Source of the DNA: Streptomyces sp. Ru71
Lineage (GTDB): Bacteria > Actinomycetota > Actinomycetes > Streptomycetales > Streptomycetaceae
Reading direction: 5' to 3'
Assembly: GCF_002920535.1 (NCBI RefSeq)
Contig: NZ_PQSS01000002.1
Coordinates: 124,001-188,000, forward strand
DNA: 64,000 nucleotides
In this document: positions 1-8,316 of the stretch, piece after piece
Layout: each line of letters opens with the position of its first letter
Position numbering within the stretch: position 1 is the first letter of the stretch
The notes under the pieces: generated by a model
Told to the model about the DNA's origin: nothing
The model's database searches: none
Seen by the model: only the letters and a program-made list of their open reading frames with translations
Translations under genes and position numbers: made by a program

Positions 1-653
1 TCCTGACGAAGATCAACGCGCCGGGCCCGGAACTGACCGCCACCGAGCAGGAACGGCTGCTGGAGACCGTGCGCGAGGCCTCGCGCGGCGCGGACTGGAT
101 CGCCTGCTGCGGCAGCCTGCCGCGAGGTCTGGCCCCCTCCTGGTACGCCGATGTCGTCACCCGGGCGCACGCCGGGGGCGCGCGGATCGCGCTGGACACC
201 TCGGGGCGCGCGCTGCTGGAGGCGCTGCGCGCCCGGCCCGACGTGGTGAAGCCGAACGCCGAGGAGCTCGCGGAGGCCGTCGGGCGCCCCCTGGCCACGG
301 TGGGCGACGCGCTCAAGGCCGCCGAGGAACTGCGCGAGATGGGCGCGGGCGCCGTGCTCGCCAGCCTGGGCGCCGACGGCCAGCTCCTGGTGGACGCCTC
401 GGGCGCCTGGTTCGGCAGCGCCCGCGTGGACGCCGTACGCAGCAACGTCGGCGCCGGTGACTCCTCCCTGGCCGGCTTCCTCATCGCCGGCGGCAGCGGC
501 CCCGAGGCCCTCGCCTCCGCCGTGGCGCACGGCGCCGCCGCCGTGCAGCTGCCCGGCAGCGTGATGCCGACGCCGGGCGACCTGGACCCGGCGGCCGTGA
601 CCGTCACGGACCAGGTGCCCGTCGACCGCCCGCTGACGGAGCCGGTGCCATGA
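1..653 (+). CDS. fruK: 1-phosphofructokinase, C-terminal part (5' truncated by window)
   Basis: The reading frame is open from base 3, so the gene starts before the window; about 217 residues are visible. It is a PfkB-family kinase that phosphorylates fructose 1-phosphate made by the fructose PTS to fructose 1,6-bisphosphate in the cytoplasm. The visible part opens with TKINAPGPELT, typical of the FruK subgroup, and carries the PfkB signature SNVGAGDSSLAGF with the catalytic Asp. The PTS permease fruA follows in the same direction 156 bases downstream, as in the usual fruRKA operon. Identification is firm. Confidence 0.93.
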   Translation, partial: LTKINAPGPELTATEQERLLETVREASRGADWIACCGSLPRGLAPSWYADVVTRAHAGGARIALDTSGRALLEALRARPDVVKPNAEELAEAVGRPLATVGDALKAAEELREMGAGAVLASLGADGQLLVDASGAWFGSARVDAVRSNVGAGDSSLAGFLIAGGSGPEALASAVAHGAAAVQLPGSVMPTPGDLDPAAVTVTDQVPVDRPLTEPVP

Positions 654-799
654 CGCCCCACGTGCCCGCTCTCCCGCGGCCCGGCTCCCCGTTAGGCGCC
701 GCGACCGCCCCCGTCGCCGTAGTCCCCGTAGTCCCCGCACCCTCCCCCCTCCCCGTCCCCACCCCGCCCACCCCACCGACCGGGCGATACGCGAGCTAA
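650..799 (+). CDS. possible 49-codon Pro-rich mini-ORF bridging fruK and fruA
   Basis: An ATG overlaps the fruK stop (ATGA), and this frame runs 49 codons to a TAA that lies inside the ribosome binding site TAAGGAG of fruA. The encoded peptide is rich in Pro, Val and Ala (MTPHVPALPRPG..., ending TGRYAS) and resembles nothing I recognise. The layout would let ribosomes finishing fruK read through to the fruA start region. Composition alone does not show that it is translated; it may be an accident of a C-rich spacer. Confidence 0.25.
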   Translation: MTPHVPALPRPGSPLGAATAPVAVVPVVPAPSPLPVPTPPTPPTGRYAS

Positions 800-809
800 G
801 GAGCCCGCG

Positions 810-2945
810 ATGAGCGACATGATCACCGCGGAACTGGTCGACCTCGACCTGTCCGCCACGACCAAGGAAGCGGCGGCCCGCGCCCTCGCCGAGCGCATGG
901 TGGCGCTGGGCCGGGTGACCGACCTGGACGGCTTCCTCGCCGACGTGGCCGCCCGCGAGGCGCAGATGCCGACCGGCCTCGACGGCGGCATCGGCATCCC
1001 GCACTGCCGCAGCGCCCATGTCACCGAGCCGACGCTGGCCTTCGGGCGCAGCGCCGCCGGCATCGACTTCGGCGCCGCGGACGGCCCCGCCGACCTGATC
1101 TTCCTGATCGCCGCACCGGCCGGCGCCGACGACGCCCATCTGACGATCCTGTCGTCGCTGGCCCGGCAGCTGATGAACGCCGAGTTCACGGGCGCGCTGC
1201 GGTCGGTGGCCGGGACGGGCACGGCGGCGGCGCTGATCCGTGGGGACATCACCCCGGCCGACGCCGAGGCCGAGCGGGCCTCCGCGGACAGCGCAGCGGC
1301 CCCCGCGGACGGGGAAGCCGCCTCCGCGGACACCGGACCGGCCTCCGCGCAGGCCCCCTCAGACTCCGTGGCGACGCCGGTGGCGGCCTCCGCCGGCGCC
1401 GCCACGGACACCACCTCCCCGTCCGGTGAGCGCGGTGAGCGTCCCTTCCGGATCGTCGCCGTGACCTCCTGCCCGACCGGTATCGCCCACACCTACATGG
1501 CCGCCGAGTCGCTGGAGAACGCGGGCCGCGAGGCGGGTGTCGAGCTCGTCGTGGAGACGCAGGGCTCGGCCGGCTTCACCCGGCTCGACCCGGCGGTGAT
1601 CGCGGACGCGGACGGCGTGATCTTCGCCCACGACGTGCCGGTGCGCGACAAGGACCGCTTCGCCGGCAAGCCCACCGTCGACGTCGGTGTGAAGGCGGGC
1701 ATCAACCGCCCCGCCGAACTGATCGCCGAGGTCCGGGGGAAGGCGGCACGCGGCGAGGCGACCGCGGCGGCACCCGCCTCGGGCGCCACCCCGGTCGAGC
1801 GCGCGGGCGAGACGGGCGAGGGCTACGGCACCAAGCTGCGCAAGTGGCTGATGAGCGGTGTCAGCTACATGGTCCCGTTCGTCGCGGCGGGCGGTCTGCT
1901 CATCGCGCTGGGCTTCGCCATCGGCGGCTACAAGATCAACAAGGCGCCGTCGGTGATGGACCACTTCATCTGGACCCAGGCCGACAGCTGGGGCGCCCTG
2001 CTGTTCCAGATCGGCGGTGTGGCCTTCGCCTTCCTCGTCCCGGTCCTGGCCGGGTACATCGCCTACGGCATGGCGGACCGGCCCGGCCTGGTGCCCGGCT
2101 TCGTCGGCGGCTCGATCTCCCTCACCATCAACGCCGGGTTCCTCGGCGGTCTGGCCGCCGGTCTGATCGCCGGCGGGGTGGTGATGTCGATCCAGAAGGT
2201 GCGCATACCCGCGGCGCTGCGCGGCATCATGCCGGTGGTGGTGATCCCGCTGATCTCCTCGGCGATCGTCGGGTTCCTGATGTTCGTGGTGATCGGCAAG
2301 CCCATCGCCTCCGCCCAGAAGGCCATGACGGACTGGCTGAACGGCCTCACCGGCACCAACGCCGTCCTGCTCGGTGCGCTGCTCGGCCTGATGATGTGCT
2401 TCGACCTCGGCGGTCCGGTCAACAAGGTCGCCTACACCTTCGCCACCGCCGGTATCGCCGTCGCGAGCCCCAGCGACTCCGCGATGAAGATCATGGCCGC
2501 GGTGATGGCCGCCGGCATGGTCCCGCCGCTGGCGATGGCCCTGGCCACGACCGTGCGCGGCAAGCTCTTCACCCAGACCGAGCGCGAGAACGGCAAGGCC
2601 GCCTGGGTGCTGGGCCTGTCCTTCATCTCCGAGGGCGCCATCCCGTTCGCGGCGGCCGACCCGCTGCGGGTCATCCCCTCCGCGATGGTCGGCGGCGCGA
2701 TCACCGGCTCCCTGTCGATGGCCTTCGACGCCACCCTGCGCGCCCCGCACGGCGGCATCTTCGTGGTCCCGCTGATCGGCAACCCGCTGCTGTACCTGAT
2801 CGCCATCGCCGCGGGCGTCTGTGTCACGACCGCCCTGGTCATCGTCCTCAAGGGGCTGCGCAAGCCGGCCCCGGGCGCGACGGCCCCGGAGCCGGCCGAC
2901 GGCACGCTCCCCGCGGAGGGCTCCAAGCAGCCGGTGGCCGCGTAG
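810..2945 (+). CDS. fruA: fructose PTS permease, EIIA-EIIB-EIIC fusion
   Basis: This 711-residue fused enzyme II imports fructose and phosphorylates it at C1. EIIA (about residues 1-155) has the phospho-accepting His65 in GIGIPHCRSAH. EIIB starts near 210 and has the phospho-Cys221 in VAVTSCPTGIAHTYMAA. An Ala/Pro-rich linker leads to the membrane EIIC from about residue 341 (KLRKWLMSGVSYMVPF) with many hydrophobic segments. A second linker of low complexity (150-205) joins EIIA and EIIB. The start is fixed by AAGGAG seven bases before ATG. It lies downstream of fruK in one operon. Likely controlled by an upstream regulator outside the window. Confidence 0.96.
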   Translation: MSDMITAELVDLDLSATTKEAAARALAERMVALGRVTDLDGFLADVAAREAQMPTGLDGGIGIPHCRSAHVTEPTLAFGRSAAGIDFGAADGPADLIFLIAAPAGADDAHLTILSSLARQLMNAEFTGALRSVAGTGTAAALIRGDITPADAEAERASADSAAAPADGEAASADTGPASAQAPSDSVATPVAASAGAATDTTSPSGERGERPFRIVAVTSCPTGIAHTYMAAESLENAGREAGVELVVETQGSAGFTRLDPAVIADADGVIFAHDVPVRDKDRFAGKPTVDVGVKAGINRPAELIAEVRGKAARGEATAAAPASGATPVERAGETGEGYGTKLRKWLMSGVSYMVPFVAAGGLLIALGFAIGGYKINKAPSVMDHFIWTQADSWGALLFQIGGVAFAFLVPVLAGYIAYGMADRPGLVPGFVGGSISLTINAGFLGGLAAGLIAGGVVMSIQKVRIPAALRGIMPVVVIPLISSAIVGFLMFVVIGKPIASAQKAMTDWLNGLTGTNAVLLGALLGLMMCFDLGGPVNKVAYTFATAGIAVASPSDSAMKIMAAVMAAGMVPPLAMALATTVRGKLFTQTERENGKAAWVLGLSFISEGAIPFAAADPLRVIPSAMVGGAITGSLSMAFDATLRAPHGGIFVVPLIGNPLLYLIAIAAGVCVTTALVIVLKGLRKPAPGATAPEPADGTLPAEGSKQPVAA

Positions 2946-3023
2946 GAGCGGCATACATATCCCTTTCAGCCACTGTGACTTGTTCACGATGGCTGTCGGG
3001 ATAGGTCCACATGCGAGATACGT

Positions 3024-3053
3024 CACGGTCCGGGGCCAAAGTCCCGGACCGTG
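3024..3053 (+). terminator. probable fruA terminator hairpin
   Basis: CACGGTCCGGG and CCCGGACCGTG form a perfect 11-bp stem around an 8-base loop, 79 bases after the fruA stop. No clear U-run follows, which is common for streptomycete terminators. It lies just before the next small gene, so it could instead act in that leader. Confidence 0.65.
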
Positions 3054-3069
3054 CTGTGTACTGGACCGT

Positions 3070-3339
3070 ATGCCCGAGCACCTCTCGTTCCTCCCAGCGG
3101 CGGGGGCGGCCTTCCTCACCCTGGCCTGCGTCGCCTGGCTGATCGGCGTCACCCGCATGCTGCGCCGCTTCCGGGCCGAGGCCGCCATGGCATGGCCCGC
3201 GTCCCCGGGTGAGGACACCGCCCTGCCCGCGATGCCCGGACCGCGCGAGACCGGCCCCCGCCGCGAGGCCGTCGAACTCACCCCGGCCGAACGGGAAGCC
3301 TTCGCGGGCCTGGTACGCCGGCTCGACAGCGGTCACTGA
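3070..3339 (+). CDS. small single-pass membrane protein of unknown function
   Basis: This is an 89-residue protein that I do not recognise. Residues about 5-27 are hydrophobic (FLPAAGAAFLTLACVAWLIG) and would form one N-terminal membrane segment, followed by an acidic and Pro-rich cytoplasmic or extracellular tail ending ...AFAGLVRRLDSGH. The ATG at 3070 is chosen because the hydrophobic segment starts directly after it and the upstream frame runs back through the fruA terminator. It stands alone between the fructose operon and a gene facing it. It is probably a real streptomycete small membrane protein, but its role is unknown. Confidence 0.55.
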   Translation: MPEHLSFLPAAGAAFLTLACVAWLIGVTRMLRRFRAEAAMAWPASPGEDTALPAMPGPRETGPRREAVELTPAEREAFAGLVRRLDSGH

Positions 3340-3369
3340 CGACAGGGCCGCGCGGGCGGGGTACGCCGC

Positions 3370-4116
3370 TCAGGACACCTTCGCCGCGCGCCGCTCCATC
3401 GCCTCCCGAGCCGCCTCCTCGCTCGTGTACACCTCGCACATGTGCCGCCCGTCCGGCGTCGCCGTGTGCTCGACCTCCCACAGGGCCACCTCGCGGCCGT
3501 CGCCCAGCAGGAAGGCGTGCTCGTAGAGCGAGAAGCACAGGCCGATACGGCCCGCCCGGCAGGGACGTCCGAAGGCCTGGGTGATCCGGTGCCCCCGCGC
3601 CGTGGCCAGCAGGGCCGCCGTCTCCCCGCCGGGGCGGTCCGCGTTCTCCGCGCGGCGCAGCAGCCGGCGCGCGTGGTCCGCCGAGCCGTCGGTGACGTAC
3701 ACATGGCGCGGACGGGGCACCGGCGCGCACTGCGCCGGCAGCGGCAGCTCGAACTCCGTCCCGTCCGACGGCAGCGGCAGCCGGGCTGTGGCCGCGCGCA
3801 GCTCCTCCTCGTCGATGTACACCTCGTGGTCCGGGTCGCTGCCCGGTGCGGTGTTGTGGACCAGCTCCCACAAGGTGAGCGCGGAGCCGTCCGCCAGCAG
3901 CCAGGTGTGCCGGTAGGTCTCCCGGTGCAGCCCCGCGCTGTGGTGCGCGGAGTGCAGCGAGCTGTCGTACGCCAGCGCGCACTCCAGCCGACGTATCACC
4001 TCGTCGGGCAGCTCGAAGGAGTTCAGGGCCCGGCCCAGGAGCCGCGCCAGCTGGTCCTCCGGGGACTCCGGCGACTCGGGTGGTTCGTACGCTGCCGTCT
4101 CGTACGGAACGCTCAA
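3370..4116 (-). CDS. DUF6227-like protein with an internal duplication
   Basis: This 248-residue soluble protein resembles the Streptomyces family I know as DUF6227 (N-terminal region LARLLGRALNSFELPDEVI). No enzymatic motif is visible. The two halves look related: TWLLADGSALTLWELVH plus an acidic DHEVYIDEEEL segment recurs as AFLLGDGREVALWEVEH followed by CEVYTSEEA. This points to an internal duplication of a roughly 40-residue unit. The start is TTG at 4116, preceded by GGGAG nine bases upstream. It converges on the small membrane protein gene. Function unknown; family assignment is from memory. Confidence 0.7.
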   Translation of the reverse strand: MSVPYETAAYEPPESPESPEDQLARLLGRALNSFELPDEVIRRLECALAYDSSLHSAHHSAGLHRETYRHTWLLADGSALTLWELVHNTAPGSDPDHEVYIDEEELRAATARLPLPSDGTEFELPLPAQCAPVPRPRHVYVTDGSADHARRLLRRAENADRPGGETAALLATARGHRITQAFGRPCRAGRIGLCFSLYEHAFLLGDGREVALWEVEHTATPDGRHMCEVYTSEEAAREAMERRAAKVS

Positions 4117-4222
4117 GGGGTCTCCCGCGCTTGCTGCATGTCACCTTGTGGGTGCATACCGTAGCCCCTCGGCCGGACATCGTGTCCGGGAACCGAGAAA
4201 ACGTACGCCCGGGAAACGCGCC

Positions 4223-4251
4223 GGGCCGTGCGGGAAGTTCCCGCACGGCCC
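4223..4251 (-). terminator. strong terminator of the L,D-transpeptidase gene
   Basis: GGGCCGTGCGGGAA and TTCCCGCACGGCCC form a perfect 14-bp inverted repeat around a single central base, about 40 bases past the transpeptidase stop codon on the minus strand. In practice the inner AAGTT would form the loop. Confidence 0.8.
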
Positions 4252-4293
4252 GACGGATCGTCAGCGGCCTTGCTCAGCAGGCGTTTCGACTGG

Positions 4294-5514
4294 TCAGACG
4301 GCGCTGCCGGCGACCCACTCGCTCCACGTCATGTTCCAGCCGTTGAGCCCGTTGTCGGGGGCCACGGTCTTGTCCGGGGAGTTCTTGACGATCACCACGT
4401 CACCGAGCAGCGAGTGGTCGTAGAACCACTTCGCCTGAGTGTCGCCCTGGGCACCCCGCACATCCGCCAGGCCCACGCAGCCGTGGCTGGTGCCCTCGCG
4501 CCCGAAAGGCGGATTGCCCTTGTTGTACCAGTAGTTGCCGTGGATGAACGTCCCCGACTGCGTCAGCCGCATCGCGTGCGGCACGTCCGGGATGTCGTAC
4601 TCCCCGCCCAGCCCGACCGTCCGGCTGTTCATCCGGGTCTGGGTGAACTTCTCGGAGATCACCATCGTGCCGTTGTAGGTGGTGTGGTCCGGGCTGCCGG
4701 AGGAGATCGGGATCGACTTCACCGTCTGGCCGTCCCGCACCACGGTCATGGTCTGCGTGTTCACGTCCACCGTGGAGACCTGCGACCGCCCGACGGTGAA
4801 GGTCACCGTCTTCTTCTGCACGCCGAAGACGCCGTTCGCGCCCTGCACGCCGTCCAGGTCGATCTTCATCGTGACCTTGGAGCCGGCCTTCCAGTAGTCC
4901 TGCGGGCGGAAGTCGAGCCGCTGGGCCCCGAACCAGTGCCCGACCACCTGCTGGCCGCTGCTGGAGGTGACCGTGATGTGCGACTGCACGGCCTTCTTGT
5001 CGCTGATCGCCTTGTCGAAGGTGAACGACACCGGCATGCCGACGCCCACCGTCGTGCCGTCGTCCGGGGTGTACGACCCGATGAAGCTGTTCGCCGACGA
5101 GACGGTGGTGAAGATGGAGTTCGCGGCCGCCGTCCGGCCGTCGGAGTCCTTCGCCGTCGCGGAGATCTGGTACTTCGTCCCGCGCTCCAGCTGCTCCTTG
5201 GGTTTCCAGGTGCTGCCGTCGGCGGATATCTCACCGGCCACGGCCTGGCCGGTGCCGGCCACCGTCATCTTCACGTCCGTCAGCTTGCCGTCGCTGACCT
5301 TGACTCCGGTGGTGTTGATCGAGGCGCCGGTCGAGCCGTCCTTGGCGGAGATGGCGATCTTCGCGACCGAGGTCTTGGTGTCGCCGCCGCCGCTCTTGCC
5401 GTCGTTGTTGTCGGCGCTGGCGTTCCCGCCGCACGCGGTGAGGGTCAGGGCGCCGACCATCAGGGCGGCACAGGCCCCCAGTACGCGCCGCGCTGCTGTG
5501 TCCGGCGTTGTCAC
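4294..5514 (-). CDS. L,D-transpeptidase lipoprotein with Ig-like domains
   Basis: This 406-residue secreted lipoprotein makes 3-3 crosslinks in peptidoglycan. The signal peptide ends in the lipobox LTAC with the lipidated Cys28. One or two Ig-like domains follow (about 45-255), then a YkuD catalytic domain with the active-site Cys346 in SHGCVGLADVRG and the upstream His-containing GTFIHGNYW. The layout is that of mycobacterial LdtMt2. The start is GTG 5514 with GAGGAG 6 bases ahead; a longer frame upstream has no ribosome site and would bury the signal peptide. It is monocistronic, with its own terminator. Confidence 0.93.
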   Translation of the reverse strand: MTTPDTAARRVLGACAALMVGALTLTACGGNASADNNDGKSGGGDTKTSVAKIAISAKDGSTGASINTTGVKVSDGKLTDVKMTVAGTGQAVAGEISADGSTWKPKEQLERGTKYQISATAKDSDGRTAAANSIFTTVSSANSFIGSYTPDDGTTVGVGMPVSFTFDKAISDKKAVQSHITVTSSSGQQVVGHWFGAQRLDFRPQDYWKAGSKVTMKIDLDGVQGANGVFGVQKKTVTFTVGRSQVSTVDVNTQTMTVVRDGQTVKSIPISSGSPDHTTYNGTMVISEKFTQTRMNSRTVGLGGEYDIPDVPHAMRLTQSGTFIHGNYWYNKGNPPFGREGTSHGCVGLADVRGAQGDTQAKWFYDHSLLGDVVIVKNSPDKTVAPDNGLNGWNMTWSEWVAGSAV

Positions 5515-5683
5515 GGGCTGCTCCTCATGTGGTGTGCGTGATCCACTCCGATTACGTGAAGAAAGAGTGATCGGACGACCGGCACGGTTCCCCGCGGTGC
5601 CGGGGGAGGGGCGTGCGTGACAGAACTGCGACAATTCCTGGGCCGGGGGAGGGCGTTCGGGGCGGAACCCGTCCCGCGCTGCC

Positions 5684-6709
5684 TCAGCCGTACAGCTCCC
5701 CGTACGACGGCCAGGTGCCCCCCGGGCCGTCCACCGACTCCGCGGCCCGCACCGCCTTCACGATCGCGCGGGTCACCACGTCCGCGGCCGCCGCCAGCAG
5801 TTCGTTCAGGGCAAGGGGGTTGCCGGCCTCCAGCGCCCGCGCCCCCGTCGCCAGGGCGAAGACACTGTCCCCGTCGTTGAGCAGGTGCACCGGCCGCACG
5901 GCCCGCGCGATGCCGTCATGGGCCGTACCCGCCAGCTTCTGCGCCTGCGCCTTGGACAGCTCCGCATCCGTGGCGACCACGGCCAGCGTCGTGTTGAGGG
6001 GCGGCGCCGCCGACGCCGCGGCGAGTTCGGCCAGACGCGCCCGCGCGGCCTCGTGCACCCCCGCCGGCGGATACTCCACCCGCCCGCCCTGGAACAACTC
6101 CCCGTACAGCACCCCCGTCGACGGATCCACCACCGCCCCGGCCGCGTTCGCCACCACCAGCGCGCCCACGGTGACCCCCGAGCCGAGCACCGCGCTCGCC
6201 GTCCCGACCCCGCCCTTCAACAGCCCGACGGCCGCCCCCGTACCGGCCCCCACACACCCCTGTGCGACCGCCGCCCCGAACCCGCTGCCCGCGGCCGCCT
6301 CCACCGCCGCCCGCCCCAGCGCGGCATCCGGCCGGGCCCGGAAGTCACCCCCGCGCCCGAGGTCGAAGACGCACGCCGCCGGAACCACGGGCACGACATG
6401 CGCGGGATCGGGACCCACCCGCACTCCGCGGCCCCGCTCCTCCAGCCACGCCATGACCCCGGACGCGGCGTCGAGTCCGTACGCGCTGCCGCCGGTGAGC
6501 ACCACGGCGTCGACCTTCTGCACGAGGTTGCGCGGATCGAGCGCGTCGGTCTCCTTCGTCCCCGGCCCGCCGCCGCGCACGTCCACGGCGGCCACGGCTC
6601 CCCCCTCGGGCGCGAGCACGACGGTGGTCCCCGTCAGCCACCCGTCACCACGGCGCGTCGCGTGTCCGACCCGCACCCCGGCGACATCCGTCAGAGAGTC
6701 AACTGTCAT
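5684..6709 (-). CDS. P1 (S58/DmpA) family peptidase
   Basis: This 341-residue protein is a self-cleaving N-terminal nucleophile hydrolase of the DmpA/L-aminopeptidase D-esterase family. Recognition rests on VRVGHATRRGDGWLTG at the N-terminus, VRGGGPGTKETDALDP, and VDAVVLTGGSAYGLDAASG. The region of autoproteolysis lies near residues 215-245 (ASAVLGSGVTVGALVVANA). No signal peptide is visible, so it should act in the cytoplasm. ATG 6709 is chosen because family members begin directly with the VDSLTDVAGVRVGH block. It is followed by ltrA on the same strand, 39 bases upstream, with no obvious functional link. Confidence 0.85.
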   Translation of the reverse strand: MTVDSLTDVAGVRVGHATRRGDGWLTGTTVVLAPEGGAVAAVDVRGGGPGTKETDALDPRNLVQKVDAVVLTGGSAYGLDAASGVMAWLEERGRGVRVGPDPAHVVPVVPAACVFDLGRGGDFRARPDAALGRAAVEAAAGSGFGAAVAQGCVGAGTGAAVGLLKGGVGTASAVLGSGVTVGALVVANAAGAVVDPSTGVLYGELFQGGRVEYPPAGVHEAARARLAELAAASAAPPLNTTLAVVATDAELSKAQAQKLAGTAHDGIARAVRPVHLLNDGDSVFALATGARALEAGNPLALNELLAAAADVVTRAIVKAVRAAESVDGPGGTWPSYGELYG

Positions 6710-6748
6710 ACGCCCCAGTGTGACCCGGCACGCAGGGCGCAAGGCCCC

Positions 6749-7984
6749 TCACGTCGTCGTAGCGGCTCTCTGCGCGCTTCTGCGGGCCGCCGTCCGTGCC
6801 GTCAGTGTCACCCCCACCGCCACCGCCGTCCCCGACACGATCCCCGCCGCGAGCACCGCCCAGTCGCCCAGGAATGTGCAGCAGATCACCAGCAGCGCGG
6901 TCACCGGCAGCACCAGCTGCTGCGCGATGCCCACCTTGAAGTGGCGTGCGTGCAGCGCCCACACGGTGAGCAGGTACAGCGCCGTCGGCAGGGTCACCGC
7001 GGCCGACGCCGCCGTGGTGGAGATGTGCGCCGACCCGACCGCCTGCTCCACGGCCACCTCAAGACCCGCGCCGATCGCCGCCGCCGAGGCGAAGATCAGG
7101 TAGTGGCCGTAGCCCCACAGGAAGATCTGGCCGCCGTAGCGCAGACGGCCGTGGATGGGCACCACGAAGTAGATCCACCAGGCGGCGAACACGATCAGCA
7201 GGCCGCCCGCCGCGATGGGCAGCAGCTCACCGAGGGCGTCGTGCTCGTCCACGGCCGTCTTCACGGCGACGGTGGCCGCGGCGATCGTCTCGCCGAGCAC
7301 GATGATGGTGAACAGGCCGTAGCGTTCGGCGATGTGGTGCGGGTGCCAGGACGTGGCGAAGTCCTTCTCGGCGAGCACCGGCACGGCCAGCTCCACCAGC
7401 ACCATCACCAGGAACAGCCAGGGCCGCGCGGGCTCGGGCAGCAGGACCAGTCCCAACCAGCCGATCTGGCACAGCAGCACGCCCAGGGCGTACCGCAGCG
7501 CGGTGGTGCGCTCGGCGCCCTCGGCCGCTCTCGCGGCGCGCAGCCACTGCGCCGCCATCGCCAGCCGCATGATCACATAGCCGAGCCAGACGACCAGGAA
7601 GTCGTGGTCGTCGAAGGCCCGGGAGACCCCCGCCGCCAGCACCAGGACACCGGCGATCTGCACCAGGGTGACGACCCGGTACAGCACGTCGTCGTTGTCG
7701 TAGGCGGAGGCGAACCAGGAGAAGTTCATCCAGGCCCACCAGATGGCGAAGAAGACCATCGCGTAGTTGAGGATGCCCTGGCCCGCGTGCCCCTCGGCGA
7801 GGAAGTGCACCAGCTGGGCGCCGGCCTGGGAGATCGCCACGACGAAGCACAGGTCGAAGAAGAGCTCCAGCGGTGAGGCGACGCGATGGGCCTCCTCGCG
7901 CCCGCGCGACGTGAGCCTGCGCAGGGGCCGGTGATGGGCGGGCACGCCGGAAGGCGCCGGGGGCTGGCTGGAACTCGACGTCAT
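6749..7984 (-). CDS. low temperature requirement protein A (LtrA) family membrane protein
   Basis: This 411-residue polytopic membrane protein has about 10-12 hydrophobic segments. The hallmark is the N-terminal block RVASPLELFFDLCFVVAISQ, followed by FFAIWWAWMNFSWFASAYDNDD and ERYGLFTIIVLGETIAAATVAV. LtrA was first linked to growth at low temperature in Listeria, but its molecular role is not established. ATG 7984 has GGGAGG almost touching it, so a GTG a few codons later (GVPAHH) is a possible alternative. An in-frame extension upstream through the repeat region is rejected. Confidence 0.88.
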   Translation of the reverse strand: MTSSSSQPPAPSGVPAHHRPLRRLTSRGREEAHRVASPLELFFDLCFVVAISQAGAQLVHFLAEGHAGQGILNYAMVFFAIWWAWMNFSWFASAYDNDDVLYRVVTLVQIAGVLVLAAGVSRAFDDHDFLVVWLGYVIMRLAMAAQWLRAARAAEGAERTTALRYALGVLLCQIGWLGLVLLPEPARPWLFLVMVLVELAVPVLAEKDFATSWHPHHIAERYGLFTIIVLGETIAAATVAVKTAVDEHDALGELLPIAAGGLLIVFAAWWIYFVVPIHGRLRYGGQIFLWGYGHYLIFASAAAIGAGLEVAVEQAVGSAHISTTAASAAVTLPTALYLLTVWALHARHFKVGIAQQLVLPVTALLVICCTFLGDWAVLAAGIVSGTAVAVGVTLTARTAARRSAQRAATTT

Positions 7985-8021
7985 GCCTCCCAGCACAGCA
8001 GATAACGAGCCAAAAATCTTG

Positions 8022-8105
8022 GGACCGGCGCCGCGCCGTACCGGACCGGCAGCGCGCCGTACCGCGTCGGCACCGCGCCGTAGCGGACCGGCGCCGCCCC
8101 GTACC
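8022..8105. repeat. four tandem 21-bp GC-rich repeats in a divergent intergenic region
   Basis: Four units of exactly 21 bp, each close to GGACCGGCGCCGCGCCGTACC, fill the gap between ltrA and the small gene at 8114. Variation between units is limited to a few positions. The last unit runs into the TACCCT that serves as the -10 element of the small gene, so the array sits directly upstream of that promoter. Confidence 0.85.
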
Positions 8106-8107
8106 CT
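8102..8107 (+). promoter_or_regulatory. -10 element TACCCT for leaderless transcript
   Basis: TACCCT ends six bases before the ATG at 8114, the spacing expected if the start codon is also the first transcribed base. Confidence 0.5.
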
Positions 8108-8113
8108 GGAGGC

Positions 8114-8296
8114 ATGAGCACCGAGTCCGCCCCCGAGCCCCGTGATCCGAAGGCCGCGCTGGTCTTCGACGACCCGTTCGAGCTGCAGTCCTCGGACGAC
8201 ACCGACCGCGGGTGGGGCGAGCGCCCGGGAACGGCCGGCGACAGCGCGGCCGACCTGAAGCGCTTCCTCGACGAGAAGCCGCCCCACCACCTCTGA
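8114..8296 (+). CDS. small conserved acidic protein, unknown function
   Basis: This 60-residue soluble protein reads MSTESAPEPRDP..., continues VFDDPFELQSSDDTDRGWGE and ends LKRFLDEKPPHHL. It is acidic with no membrane segment or known motif. I recall near-identical small proteins in many streptomycetes next to mscL, but none with a function. The ATG fits a leaderless arrangement behind TACCCT. The upstream 21-bp repeat array is immediately adjacent. Confidence 0.7.
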   Translation: MSTESAPEPRDPKAALVFDDPFELQSSDDTDRGWGERPGTAGDSAADLKRFLDEKPPHHL

Positions 8297-8316
8297 GCCG
8301 GCCGGGCCGTGCGCCG

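Noticed and set aside
1359-3281. 640-codon open frame on the minus strand
   Set aside because: It covers fruA in antisense and reads as Arg/Gly/His-rich sequence with no domain.
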